Source of the DNA: Parabacteroides sp. TM07-1AC
Lineage (GTDB): Bacteria > Bacteroidota > Bacteroidia > Bacteroidales > Tannerellaceae
Direction of reading: 5' to 3'
DNA: 64,000 nucleotides
Assembly: GCF_003480915.1 (NCBI RefSeq)
Contig: NZ_QUKD01000006.1
Coordinates: 1-64,000, forward strand
Made by a program: the position numbers and the translations under genes. The notes under the pieces are model-generated. The model was not told the DNA's origin. It saw only the letters and a program-made list of their open reading frames with translations, and made no database searches. Below, piece by piece: positions 8,985-18,691 of the stretch (positions are counted from its first letter, which is position 1; each line of letters begins with the position of its first letter).

Positions 8985-9040
8985 ATTTTGGAGGGTGTGC
9001 CGGCTGGTTGTTCGTTTGATTTGACACACCCTCTCAAAAT
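8985..9040 (-). other. Long inverted repeat after susD
   Basis: ATTTTG plus GAGGGTGTG (8985-8999) pairs with CACACCCTC (9025-9033) and CAAAAT (9035-9040), giving a 15-bp stem with one bulged base and a 25-nt loop. No T-tract follows on the minus strand, so it looks more like an mRNA-stabilising or attenuating hairpin between susCD and the enzyme genes than a simple terminator. Confidence 0.6.
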
Positions 9041-9072
9041 TAATCGTTCGGCAAATGCTTCTCAGCTTCTGC

Positions 9073-10986
9073 TTACTTCAACGCGCTTGATCCTGCTTGC
9101 ACATCCCAACCCGGGTTCTGATAAATGTACGCAGTACCGATATCGCCACCCTTATCCGGCGTACTCAGACGGATCACGTCGTAAGCAATAGGGGCCAGGT
9201 AATGAGCCTGCATGAAAGTATATCCGTTGAATGCCTTGTTGTTCTTGTGTATTTGGTACGGGCGGATATATTTATTTGCCCGGCTGGATACGTTCGGTTC
9301 GTCGGCTTCGCCTTCGGGTTTCAGCTCTCCTGCATCGTACAGTTTGTAGTTTTCATCCCAAAGATTGAAGCCTTCTACCTGGTAATTTTTCATCTTATCG
9401 AGTGACCTCCAGCGGTATAAGTCGTCCAGGCGCAGACCTTCTGCAATGAATTCGATGCGTCTTTCACGGCGGATATTATATAAAGTAGCGTCTACCGTAT
9501 TATCACCGGAATAAACAGCAAGGTCATTCTCTTTTGACAGGTCGGTTGCCGAGATCGTTTTCTGGAAATCGTTATCTACCTGGGCGCGGTCGCGCAAAGC
9601 TTTCCAGTAAGCAGTACTTTTAGCATCCAGGTTATGATCGAGTACATAATTAGCTTCGATATAATTCAGGTAAGCTTCTGCGGCACGGAAGATTACGCAT
9701 CCTGTGTTACCCGGTAACGTCGGCCCCATGCTGGCATCCTGATTCAATCCTTTACGGATGCAATAGCCGGTTGTATTTTTAGTTTCTGTATTGATCGTGA
9801 GCCCCGGACGGATAAAGTTGTTACGATTATTGATCGGGTCACCCGGGATACTGATAGATTCGCGGAAACGGTTGTCACGATTTGCTGTAACATCTTCCAG
9901 CGTTTTATCGCCTTTGTAGCCGGATCCGGAGGCATAAATAGGTAAACCGTTTTTCATTAATACACTTTCAACCAGTGAACGGGTGTATCCGCTATTGCCG
10001 CTACCATTACCGCCTACGTCTACTGTCTGCAGGTAGGATACTACATAATGGAATACTTTCAGGTCGATGTCATAGCGTCTCCAAAGTAATACTTCTTTCT
10101 TGTCTGACAGGTCGACACTATTAAACATACTTGAATAGTCTTCCAGAGGGAATGCGTCGGCTACGATTTGTGCGGAGCTTTTTGCTTCCGAGAGGAAGAA
10201 GTTTATTTCCGAATTCAGGTCGATGTTGAAGTCTTTCAGGTAGCTGGCATTCGCTCCCGGCCACCCCGGTCCGCCGGGGACACGGTCGGTTCCTGCATGA
10301 TATTTTAACCAGGTTCCTTCGTAGAGAGCTACTCTCGATTTAAGCAGTAGCGCTACGTATTTTGTCAGACGGTTTGATTCGGGGGCTGTTGCTTTCATCA
10401 TTTCGGCGGCTGTGTCCAGATCTTTCAGAATGAAACGGGCAACCTCATTTTGCGGCCGACGCTGGTTTGCTTCGGCCAGTTCTGTATAATCATCCGAAAG
10501 TACTTTGTCTACTATTGGAAAATCGCCGTATTTCTTCATGAAAGTGAAATATTGGAAAGCACGGAAAAAATACATTTCACCGATGTAATGGCGGATATTG
10601 GCATCCGTACCGCTGATCTTACCTTCTTCGTATTTAGGTAACACGGTTTCAAGGAAATAATTACAGTCACGGATCTTTTTGAAATCCCATTCGCCACTGG
10701 TCGGGACACGACGTTCACCGGGGACGAAGTTATCTTCTTCTTTAGCCGCACATTGATTGTCGCTGTTGTTGTCTGTTTTGAAAACACCGATGTTGTATTC
10801 TCCCGGCTTATGGGCGGGAAGGGCGTCATATTGAGCGGCACCGAAGCTGGCCAACTCGGTTTCCGTATTCAGATAGTGTTCCGATGTGACGGAGGATAGC
10901 GGTTCTCTGTCCAGGAAATCGTTACATGCAGTAAAACAGAAAGCTCCTGCAGCAAGAGATAATATAATGATTGATTGTCTTTTCAT
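9073..10986 (-). CDS. SusD-like surface glycan-binding lipoprotein, PUL 1
   Basis: A 637-aa SusD/RagB protein that binds oligosaccharides and lids the partner SusC pore. I chose the ATG at 10986, not an in-frame one at 11013, because it gives a clean lipoprotein signal (MKRQSIIILSLAAGAFCFTAC, then NDFLDREP) and begins 13 bp after the susC stop. The N-terminal DFLDREPLSSVTSEHYLNTE segment, the TPR-like middle with FFRAFQYFTFMKKYGDFPIV and the C-terminal RRERRIEFIAEGLRLDDLYRW motif are all typical. It is co-transcribed with susC and is expected to be surface-exposed at the outer membrane. Confidence 0.95.
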   Translation of the reverse strand: MKRQSIIILSLAAGAFCFTACNDFLDREPLSSVTSEHYLNTETELASFGAAQYDALPAHKPGEYNIGVFKTDNNSDNQCAAKEEDNFVPGERRVPTSGEWDFKKIRDCNYFLETVLPKYEEGKISGTDANIRHYIGEMYFFRAFQYFTFMKKYGDFPIVDKVLSDDYTELAEANQRRPQNEVARFILKDLDTAAEMMKATAPESNRLTKYVALLLKSRVALYEGTWLKYHAGTDRVPGGPGWPGANASYLKDFNIDLNSEINFFLSEAKSSAQIVADAFPLEDYSSMFNSVDLSDKKEVLLWRRYDIDLKVFHYVVSYLQTVDVGGNGSGNSGYTRSLVESVLMKNGLPIYASGSGYKGDKTLEDVTANRDNRFRESISIPGDPINNRNNFIRPGLTINTETKNTTGYCIRKGLNQDASMGPTLPGNTGCVIFRAAEAYLNYIEANYVLDHNLDAKSTAYWKALRDRAQVDNDFQKTISATDLSKENDLAVYSGDNTVDATLYNIRRERRIEFIAEGLRLDDLYRWRSLDKMKNYQVEGFNLWDENYKLYDAGELKPEGEADEPNVSSRANKYIRPYQIHKNNKAFNGYTFMQAHYLAPIAYDVIRLSTPDKGGDIGTAYIYQNPGWDVQAGSSALK

Positions 10987-10999
10987 GATGTCTTTAATT

Positions 11000-13900
11000 T
11001 TAGAATGAAACATTTACTCCGCATGAAAGCGTTCTGGAAAGGGGATAAATCTTACCGTTACCCCAGGAACCGCCAACAGCTTCAGGATCGAATACTCCGA
11101 AGATAGAAGAGATGGTAAACAAATTGTCACCGGAGAAATATACACGTACTTTGCTAAGGCCAATCTTATTGACTAAATAAGTCGGTACGGTGTAACCGAC
11201 CTGCAGGTTCTTCAGGCGCAGATAGGCTGCACTTTGTAAATAGCCTGTTTGCGTCTTCTGGTTCTTATCCGCGTTGCTGTCGAAATAAGGCTTCGGGAAA
11301 TAAGAATTCAGATTTGCTCCCATTGCATCGCCTTCCGGACGGAAGTAGTCAAAATGCTCTTTATAGCCGATAGATTGCCATAATCCACCGGTTGCACCCC
11401 AGAAGAAGTTTCCATTCAGCCAGATATCACGTTTGCAAACACCCTGGAAGAATGCGCGGAAGTCAAATCCGTTCCAATCGGCACCTAATGTGATACCCAC
11501 CTGGTAACGTGGTGTTTCATTTCCGATAATCTTGCGGTCGCCCGGATCGCCTACTGTATTTGAACCGGTCGAGATTTTACCGTCATTGTTCAGGTCTTTA
11601 TACATGATGTCGCCTGCTCCCCATTTGCTACCGATCTCAGACTGGTCTGTTGTAGCCAGATGAGCCTGCATTTCTTCGTCAGTCTTAGCAATTCCGATGG
11701 TTTCGAATCCCCAGATATCACCCATATACCTTCCGTTATAAGGTACATATTCTATGTTACCGTCCGAATTTTTCCGGTCGATGATCTGTGCCTCGTTTGG
11801 ATATTTAGTGATTTTGCTTCTTGCATCCGCCAAGGTAAACCCGATTGTATATCCAACTTTGCCGATACGGTCGTTCCAGTTCAGGGCTAACTCCCATCCG
11901 TTGGTCGTCATGGCTGCGTTGTTGATACGCGGTAGTTTGTCATTGTCTATACCGATAATGGATGATTTTTCTTCCGGAGGACCAACCATGTCATCCGTGT
12001 TACGTTTAAACCATTCGATAGAACCTGACAGACGGTTGCTGAAGGCACCGAAGTCGACACCTACGTTGGTCGTCGTGATCTTTTCCCAGGTCATCAGGTC
12101 GCTGACCATCAGGGGGGCTGTTGCCGTGGTCGGCATTTGTCCGGCGATCAACCATTTACCATTCTTCATTCCTAGTGGCTGAGCCGGGTAGAAGGGGTAA
12201 AAATCTTTTGTATTCTGGTTGCCTAATTTACCCCATGAGAAACGAGGTTTCAGTGTGCCTACATAATCGGCAATCGATTCCCAGAAGGCTTCACGTGCAA
12301 TGTTGTATCCTAAAGAGAAAGAAGGGAATACATTCCAGCGTTTATCTTTCAGGAAGCGGGATGAACCGTCGTAACGAACATTGATTTCAGCCAGGTAGCG
12401 TCCGTCATAGTCATAGTTCAGACGTCCGAAGAAACCGGCGGTTGCCCATTCTTTTTTGTTGGCTGCTGTATAGTCTTTACCCATACTGGCATCGATACTG
12501 GGTACTTCATCGCTGATGACATCGTCGCGTCTGGCATAGACGTAATTTTGTTTATACAACTCGGAGTTGAATCCGACCATTACCTTGAAGTTGTTTTTTT
12601 GGACAGACTTGAAGTAATCGGTGTATAAACTGGTGGTCAGTAGATTGTTGTCCTGTGCCGAGGACCAGGCATAGGTAGCGCCTGGTCCGTATGAACCGGC
12701 AAATGCCAGGGCAACAGGCTCGTTGTCTGAGTTGTATTCATAAATTTTAGCCAGGTTTTCGTCTTTGTTTATATGTTCTGCTTTCAGGCTTACATCTCCG
12801 CGGATGTTCCAGTCTTTGACAGGAGTGATCGTAAAATTAGCCTGTGTATAGATAATGTCTTTTCTGCGTTTGTAGCGTCCGCCATCCTCTATCTGGATGA
12901 TTTTGGAATTACGCATATAATGACCGTTCGGATCTTTGAAAGGCATAGTAGGCCATGTTCTTGAAATATCATGATAATACAAGCCGACACTAACCCCGTT
13001 GGCTGTGTTATCCGGATCGTCATTTGCATATGTCGGACGATCGAGTTCTTCACGGATGAAGCGAGTGTTGATTCCTATTTGCAGCCAGTCGTTTACCTGT
13101 GAATTGATTTTAGCAGAGGCATTCATGCGTTTGAAATCATCATCTCCATAACGCATGTTACCGCCTTGGTCCATGAAAGCACCGGACATGAAATAGGTAA
13201 GCTTTTCCGTACCTCCGCTCACATTTACATTGTGTTCTTGTGTAAAACCTGTTTTAAAATGGTTACGTGCCCAATTCTGGTTATCGTTTGCTTTTTGGTG
13301 GAATTCATACATTCCGTTTCCCGGATTGGGTACGGTCGTTGTCGTGATTTCTCCTCGCTGGTACGCCAGGATTCTTCCAATGGTTTCATCATTGAAAGGT
13401 ACATTCTGACCACTGTTTAATGCAGCAGTATTAAAAAACATGGCAAACGTGTAAGAATCCATCATATCCGGCAGGTTTGTAGCCGTTGACCAACGGAAGC
13501 TGTTGCTATAATTTACTTGAGCTTTACCGCTTTTACCGCTTTTAGTGGTAATCAAAATAACGCCGAACGGTGCACGTGAACCATAAATACTGGACGCAGC
13601 GGCATCTTTCAATACAGAGATGCTTTCGATATCGTCCGGATTCAAAGCATTCATATCTCCTTCGATACCGTCTATCAGGATCAGCGGAGAGTCCGTCGAG
13701 CCTTCGCCGATGGTTCCTGTACCACGAATGTTTACTTTTAAAGCGTTACCCAGTGCACCTCCCTGATTGTTGAGTGACATGTTCAACCCGGGAACGACAC
13801 CCTGCAAAGCTTGTCCTACCTGAGCAACAGGGCGGGATAACAACGCTTTGTTGTCGACAGTGGAAACGGCACCTGTCAGGTTTACTTTCTTTTGTGAACC

Positions 13901-14233
13901 GAAACCTACGACAACGACTTCATCCAGCGCTTGAGTATCTTCTCCCAGTTGGATGGTCAGGACGGTTTGATTTCCGTCCAACTTGATCGTTTGTGTCTGG
14001 TAACCGATGTAAGAAATGTTTAATACATTGCCTTTGGAGGCGTTGATTGAAAACTTACCGTCGATGTCTGTGACGGTTCCGTTTGTGGTTCCTTCTACCA
14101 ATACGGAAGCTCCGATAACGGGGTCACCGAGGCTTTTGTCGATAACAGTACCAGTAATGGTAAGCTGCTGTGCGTATATATAAGATATACTGGTTAACAG
14201 CAGCGCAATTAATAACGTGACTCTCTTCTTCAT
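11000..14233 (-). CDS. SusC-like TonB-dependent transporter, PUL 1 (no STN domain)
   Basis: A 1077-aa outer-membrane transporter for oligosaccharides. Order: signal peptide (to about 21, SISYIYAQ), carboxypeptidase-regulatory-like domain (25-100, with ITGTVIDKSLGDPVIGASV), TonB-box region QALDEVVVVGFG, plug domain (SISVLKDAAASSIYGSRAPFGV), then the beta-barrel ending in GVNVSF. It has no STN domain, which fits control by the divergent HTCS rather than by a sigma/FecR pair. It is the first gene of the minus-strand PUL 1 operon, with a candidate -7 box about 50 bp upstream. Confidence 0.95.
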   Translation of the reverse strand: MKKRVTLLIALLLTSISYIYAQQLTITGTVIDKSLGDPVIGASVLVEGTTNGTVTDIDGKFSINASKGNVLNISYIGYQTQTIKLDGNQTVLTIQLGEDTQALDEVVVVGFGSQKKVNLTGAVSTVDNKALLSRPVAQVGQALQGVVPGLNMSLNNQGGALGNALKVNIRGTGTIGEGSTDSPLILIDGIEGDMNALNPDDIESISVLKDAAASSIYGSRAPFGVILITTKSGKSGKAQVNYSNSFRWSTATNLPDMMDSYTFAMFFNTAALNSGQNVPFNDETIGRILAYQRGEITTTTVPNPGNGMYEFHQKANDNQNWARNHFKTGFTQEHNVNVSGGTEKLTYFMSGAFMDQGGNMRYGDDDFKRMNASAKINSQVNDWLQIGINTRFIREELDRPTYANDDPDNTANGVSVGLYYHDISRTWPTMPFKDPNGHYMRNSKIIQIEDGGRYKRRKDIIYTQANFTITPVKDWNIRGDVSLKAEHINKDENLAKIYEYNSDNEPVALAFAGSYGPGATYAWSSAQDNNLLTTSLYTDYFKSVQKNNFKVMVGFNSELYKQNYVYARRDDVISDEVPSIDASMGKDYTAANKKEWATAGFFGRLNYDYDGRYLAEINVRYDGSSRFLKDKRWNVFPSFSLGYNIAREAFWESIADYVGTLKPRFSWGKLGNQNTKDFYPFYPAQPLGMKNGKWLIAGQMPTTATAPLMVSDLMTWEKITTTNVGVDFGAFSNRLSGSIEWFKRNTDDMVGPPEEKSSIIGIDNDKLPRINNAAMTTNGWELALNWNDRIGKVGYTIGFTLADARSKITKYPNEAQIIDRKNSDGNIEYVPYNGRYMGDIWGFETIGIAKTDEEMQAHLATTDQSEIGSKWGAGDIMYKDLNNDGKISTGSNTVGDPGDRKIIGNETPRYQVGITLGADWNGFDFRAFFQGVCKRDIWLNGNFFWGATGGLWQSIGYKEHFDYFRPEGDAMGANLNSYFPKPYFDSNADKNQKTQTGYLQSAAYLRLKNLQVGYTVPTYLVNKIGLSKVRVYFSGDNLFTISSIFGVFDPEAVGGSWGNGKIYPLSRTLSCGVNVSF

Positions 14234-14282
14234 TCTCTTTTAGTTTAAGGTGTAAATACTAAAATTTTTAAATGTTTGTAAG

Positions 14283-14290
14283 CAAAAGTA
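14283..14290 (-). promoter_or_regulatory. -7 box for PUL 1 susC
   Basis: The minus strand reads TACTTTTG, a perfect TAnnTTTG match, about 50 bp upstream of the susC ATG. Direct-repeat pair 1 lies 26 bp further upstream, where an activator would be expected. Confidence 0.55.
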
Positions 14291-14315
14291 TGTGGTATAC
14301 CTGGAAAGGATAACA

Positions 14316-14412
14316 GGCGTTTTCTTCATTAACAACGGGTGTTTTCTTTATTTTGTAACCTGTGTATCAGTGTAGCGGGTGTTTTATTCAAAAATAGTGG
14401 GTGTTTTATTCA
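14316..14412. promoter_or_regulatory. Four direct repeats, probable HTCS operator
   Basis: Four copies of GGGTGTTTT(C/A)TT(T/C)A in one orientation: 14316-14330 (GGCGTTTTCTTCATT), 14337-14352 (GGGTGTTTTCTTTATT), 14377-14390 and 14399-14412 (both GGGTGTTTTATTCA). Measured at the TTTT run, the spacings are 22, 40 and 22 bp, so they form two pairs, each with two-helical-turn spacing. Pair 1 is next to the susC promoter and pair 2 abuts the HTCS -7 box. AraC-type HTCS output domains are expected to bind direct repeats of this kind; the assignment is inference. Confidence 0.65.
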
Positions 14413-14417
14413 TACTT

Positions 14418-14425
14418 TATTTTTG
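14418..14425 (+). promoter_or_regulatory. -7 box for PUL 1 HTCS gene
   Basis: TATTTTTG matches TAnnTTTG and lies 5 bp after the last direct repeat, so the repeat occupies the -33 region. The start would be near 14432, leaving about a 96-nt leader before the ATG at 14528. Confidence 0.45.
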
Positions 14426-14517
14426 CAGACTTTTTATTTTGTTAGCGTTGGTGTATTCTTCCTCTTTTTTTGTTTCTTTGTAATAATGTTCTTTGTGTTT
14501 ACATACTGGACTTTGTT

Positions 14518-14524
14518 AAGGAGG
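14518..14524 (+). promoter_or_regulatory. Ribosome binding site fixing the HTCS start
   Basis: AAGGAGG followed by AAT before the ATG at 14528 is a near-perfect Shine-Dalgarno, unusual in Bacteroidales. It supports 14528 over the in-frame ATG at 14339, which would run through the operator repeats. Confidence 0.75.
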
Positions 14525-14527
14525 AAT

Positions 14528-17500
14528 ATGAGGAGATCTTTATTTATAATATTATTTATTCTTTGCTACCTGTCCGGATATAGTTTTTTTGAAAAAGACA
14601 TTCGGGTACTTACTATGCAGAATGGGTTGGCCGATAATACCGTTTCCTGTATCCATAAAGATAGAGACGGGTTTATGTGGTTCGGAACAGATAATGGATT
14701 AAGCCGCTATGATGGGAAAAATATCAGGAATTTCGGTTTGGATGAACGGTATATGAAAGTGAATCATATTCGTGAATCAGCAGATAACCTGCTTTGGCTG
14801 ATCGCTAACGGACAGATATATTGTTTTGACCGGCGGATGGAACGATATATCCCTGTCAACCTGACCGAAAAATGTACCGGAGTTCAGGACATACTATTGC
14901 AAAAAGACAACTCTTTATGGGCTATATCGAATGAAACTCTTTATCTTATTTCCATTGATTACAGGAAGAATCCGGATGAGAATATGACCGGGGTTAATCT
15001 CCGGGTAGAAAAGGAGTTTGCCAATCTGGCCGGAGGTAATATCAATTATACAGCTATATGTCAGTCACCGGAAGGTATGATTTATATCGCAACAGATTGG
15101 GGGAATATAGTAACGTTCGATCCGGTCTCTTACCAGGTTATAGACAAAGGGGATTTGCCGAAGGTTAATAAAGTACATGTCCACAGGCTCTTATATGCAG
15201 ACGGATATGTCTGGCTTTCAACCTGGGCCAATGGGGCGATCCGTTATAATCCGGAGTCGGGGGCTTACGATCAATATACGTATAAACCTGAAGATAAAGA
15301 TAAGATATTGTCTCATTGGGATGTCTATCAAATGGTTCCTATGGGAAACGGTCGTTTACTGGCTGCCACCTGGAACGGATATACCATCTTTATACCTGAA
15401 AAAGAAGACTCTACAAAGTATACAACCGAAATATATAACAATACGGCTTCACAATTACATCGCAATCTGGAAACCCGTATGATCTCTGCGTATTATGATC
15501 CGGAAGGGATCATGTGGATCGGGACACAAGGAGGAGGCGTGTATGCTTCCGACCTGCGAAAACAGTTCTATCAACGTTTCCATCAGGAAACACACAACGA
15601 AATATGCGGGATGGCAACAGATAAAAAAGATCATATCTGGCTGGCTTCTTTCCATAAAGGAATATTGAAAAGCACGGAAGCATTCGATCCCCAGGGCAGA
15701 CTTTCTTTTGAATCTGTCTCTGTCGGAACAGGAAATACCGTGTTGTGTGTAGCAACCGATCGGAACGGTGATCTGTGGTTTGGAAATAATCACTCCGAAC
15801 TGATCTGGTATAATTCGGATAATGACTCCTTTACGGTTTATCCTATCCGTATTCCCGGAAAACCGGACTGGATAGGCAGTGTCTGGTATATCTTATGTGA
15901 TGGGCAGGATCGGTTATGGTTGGGAACAACAAATGGTTTGCTTCTTTTTAATCCTGTGACCAAACATTTTTTCCATTATCCTGTATCTCCGGGTACAATC
16001 CGGGTTATTGCTGAAGTTCCCGGTGAATGTTTATGGTTAGGTACGACTGATGGTTTGAAAAAGTTTATTTTTCAAAATGAAATGCTACGTTCCGGTTTTG
16101 AACAAGAGGCTAATATTCCGGCGAAAGATGCCCGTTCTCTTTTTGCCTCAGCGGATGGAAATTTGTATATAGGTTATGCGGATGGCTTCGGTGTCATGGA
16201 GATCGGAACTGACTCGATAGGGAGTTTTTATACGACACATAACGGATTAAGCAATAATTTTATCGGTTGTATCAGTGAAGATTCACAAGGTCATTTATGG
16301 ATTGGTTCCAATTCAAGTATCTGTCGGTACAGTAAACATCAGAAATTGTTTTATAATTATTATATCTCAGGAAATAACCGTTCTGTATTACATTATAAGG
16401 ATTTCCTGTTTTGGGGAAATAACAAGAATATAACCTATTTCCTGCCGGAAGAGGTTATGAACGATCAACCTGAACAGAATAAAGTTGTTATCACCCAGTT
16501 GGATGTCGATAATAAAACTGTTTTGATCGGTCAGAAAATCAATGATCAGGTTATCTTGCAAGAAGGGATCCCTTATACGAACGAATTGACACTGAATGCT
16601 TCCAATAATAATTTCTCCCTGATGTTTAGCAACCTGACCTATTCGGAAGAACTTCAGAAATACAGTTACCGACTTACTCCCGGGCAGTCTGAATGGCTGA
16701 TAGCCGGTGATGGCGAACGAATTTCGTATGCCAACCTACCCGCAGGAGAATATCTTTTCGAAGTAAGAAGCATTTTCCCTGATGGTTCGAATGGTGATAC
16801 TACTTCGTTAGCAATAACTATTCTGCCTTATTGGTATGAAACAGTCTGGTTTCGTTTACTTGTATTGGCTTTTGCAGTATGTATTGTATATTATCTGATG
16901 CGTCGTATCAAGAAGGAGCAGGTCCGGCTCACCCAGGAAGAACGCCTGAAACATGAGCTTTTTGTTTCCAATCTGGAACGTGAGAAAGAGAAACAAATCA
17001 GCCGTGAGCGGGAAAATTTCTTTACGAACGTATCGCACGAATTACGTACACCGTTAACGTTGATTCTTTCTCCTTTACAGGAGTTGTTGCAGACTGAACG
17101 TTTGTCTCAGACTTTACAGAATAAGCTCTCTCTGGTGTATAATAATGCCACTTCATTATCTACCCTGGTGAACCAATTGTTGTATGTCCAAAAAATAGAG
17201 GCCGGCATGGTTCAGCTTCATTTGTCGAAAGTAGAGATTGTAGCGCTTGTGAGGAAGGTGATGGCCTCTTTCCTGCAGATGGCGGAGATAAAAAGTACTA
17301 AGTATGTCCTGGACTCTGGTATCTCTTCTTTAGAGCTTTGGATAGATGCCGGGAAGATAGAGTCGGCATTAAAGAATTTACTGTCGAATGCATTTAAATA
17401 TACTCCAAACAACGGAATAATAAGGGTTTCGCTCGAAGAGAAAGAGGTCGACGGGAAAATGTTCTGCTTGCTTTCCGTCTCGGATAATGGTCCCGGTATA

Positions 17501-18553
17501 GCGGAAGATTTGCAGGAACGTATCTTCGATTCGTTTATTACGGGTAAAAATGATCCCTCATTTTCTACCCGGATGGGTATCGGTTTACGTATTGTAAAAA
17601 ATACGATGGATCTTCATCATGGGCAGGTATTGTTAGATAGCTCTCCGGGGAAAGGTTCGAGATTTACGCTTTACCTGCCACTGGGTAAGGAACATTTCAG
17701 AGAGGATGAATATGAGTGGATTGAAGATGTCCGGGAAACAAAGGAAGAAAAGACTTTCTATAGAACGCGGAAAGAAGAAGATACGAAGGTTACTTCAGGA
17801 AAGAAGTTGTTGATCATAGAAGATAACGATGAGATCAGAAGTTATATTTATTCTTTGTTCTGTAAAGATTACCAGGTGTTGGAAGCCCATGATGGAGAAG
17901 AAGGAGTAAAAATTGCCACCGAAGAAATCCCAGACCTGATCATTTCAGATATTATGATGCCTGTAAAAGACGGCTTTGCTTGCATACAGGAGATCAGGCA
18001 GCAGTTGGCGACAGCCCATATCCCGGTCATCATGCTTACGGCAAAGGCGGAAGAAGAAGATTTATTGAAGAGTACCCGGATTGGTGTGGACGATTATATC
18101 ATGAAACCTTTCAACCCCGAAATCCTCAAAGCGAAGGTGGAGAACCTGATCCATCTGCGTGAACAACTGAAGCGTATTTATACAAAGACATTGATGTTGA
18201 AACATACGGAAGAGAGGCCGGACGATGAAGAGGCTGCCGATCCTTTCATGCAACAGGTGATCGGTATTGTCGAAGCCAACCTGACTAATCCGGATTTTAG
18301 TGCGAAGAGTCTGGCTAGCCTGTTGAACCTTAGCCAACCGACTTTATACCGGAAGATGAAGCAACAAAGTAACTTGTCTATCATCGAAGTGATCCGCAGC
18401 ATACGTATCAGTAAAGCCGCCTCACTGATTATGCAGAAGAAATACTCCGTCCAGGAAGTTGCCGAAATGGTGGGTTATAATGATATAACGACCTTCCGTA
18501 AACACTTCACGAAGCAGTTCGGCGTGTCGCCGTCACGGTATAATGCTTTATAG
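14528..18553 (+). CDS. Hybrid two-component system sensor/regulator (HTCS), PUL 1
   Basis: A 1341-aa one-protein signalling system. Order: N-terminal signal/anchor (MRRSLFIILFILCYLSG), periplasmic two-component propellers (repeats such as MWFGTDNGLSRYDG and LWLGTTNGLLLFNP, to about 680), Y_Y_Y domain (about 690-770), membrane helix (about 773-795), HisKA with His837 in SHELRTPL, HATPase (NLLSNAFKYT, DNGPGI, GIGLRIVK), receiver domain with Asp1141 in IISDIMMP, and an AraC-type HTH at the C-terminus (MVGYNDITTFRKHFTKQFG). The family senses periplasmic oligosaccharides and activates the neighbouring PUL. It is divergent from susC and shares the repeat-bearing intergenic region with it. Confidence 0.95.
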   Translation: MRRSLFIILFILCYLSGYSFFEKDIRVLTMQNGLADNTVSCIHKDRDGFMWFGTDNGLSRYDGKNIRNFGLDERYMKVNHIRESADNLLWLIANGQIYCFDRRMERYIPVNLTEKCTGVQDILLQKDNSLWAISNETLYLISIDYRKNPDENMTGVNLRVEKEFANLAGGNINYTAICQSPEGMIYIATDWGNIVTFDPVSYQVIDKGDLPKVNKVHVHRLLYADGYVWLSTWANGAIRYNPESGAYDQYTYKPEDKDKILSHWDVYQMVPMGNGRLLAATWNGYTIFIPEKEDSTKYTTEIYNNTASQLHRNLETRMISAYYDPEGIMWIGTQGGGVYASDLRKQFYQRFHQETHNEICGMATDKKDHIWLASFHKGILKSTEAFDPQGRLSFESVSVGTGNTVLCVATDRNGDLWFGNNHSELIWYNSDNDSFTVYPIRIPGKPDWIGSVWYILCDGQDRLWLGTTNGLLLFNPVTKHFFHYPVSPGTIRVIAEVPGECLWLGTTDGLKKFIFQNEMLRSGFEQEANIPAKDARSLFASADGNLYIGYADGFGVMEIGTDSIGSFYTTHNGLSNNFIGCISEDSQGHLWIGSNSSICRYSKHQKLFYNYYISGNNRSVLHYKDFLFWGNNKNITYFLPEEVMNDQPEQNKVVITQLDVDNKTVLIGQKINDQVILQEGIPYTNELTLNASNNNFSLMFSNLTYSEELQKYSYRLTPGQSEWLIAGDGERISYANLPAGEYLFEVRSIFPDGSNGDTTSLAITILPYWYETVWFRLLVLAFAVCIVYYLMRRIKKEQVRLTQEERLKHELFVSNLEREKEKQISRERENFFTNVSHELRTPLTLILSPLQELLQTERLSQTLQNKLSLVYNNATSLSTLVNQLLYVQKIEAGMVQLHLSKVEIVALVRKVMASFLQMAEIKSTKYVLDSGISSLELWIDAGKIESALKNLLSNAFKYTPNNGIIRVSLEEKEVDGKMFCLLSVSDNGPGIAEDLQERIFDSFITGKNDPSFSTRMGIGLRIVKNTMDLHHGQVLLDSSPGKGSRFTLYLPLGKEHFREDEYEWIEDVRETKEEKTFYRTRKEEDTKVTSGKKLLIIEDNDEIRSYIYSLFCKDYQVLEAHDGEEGVKIATEEIPDLIISDIMMPVKDGFACIQEIRQQLATAHIPVIMLTAKAEEEDLLKSTRIGVDDYIMKPFNPEILKAKVENLIHLREQLKRIYTKTLMLKHTEERPDDEEAADPFMQQVIGIVEANLTNPDFSAKSLASLLNLSQPTLYRKMKQQSNLSIIEVIRSIRISKAASLIMQKKYSVQEVAEMVGYNDITTFRKHFTKQFGVSPSRYNAL

Positions 18554-18691
18554 CCTTTGTGATATGCAATAAGAATGCATACTTAACCTTTGAGAAAAAA
18601 CATCTCTTTTTCATTTAGGGAATGGCGGTTTTGTCTTGTCTATGAGATATGGACATAACTTTTTTAATTCATAAATTTAAGATTATAAGGT

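Noticed and set aside
14283..14425. Phase-variable invertible promoter between HTCS and susC
   Set aside because: All four repeats are direct, not inverted, and there is no invertase gene near.
14339..14527. Longer N-terminus for the PUL 1 HTCS (start at 14339)
   Set aside because: It would translate through the operator repeats and promoter, and a strong Shine-Dalgarno precedes the ATG at 14528.
18563..18581. Hairpin TATGCA / TGCATA after the PUL 1 HTCS as a terminator
   Set aside because: Only a 6-bp stem and no T-tract follows; too weak to call.
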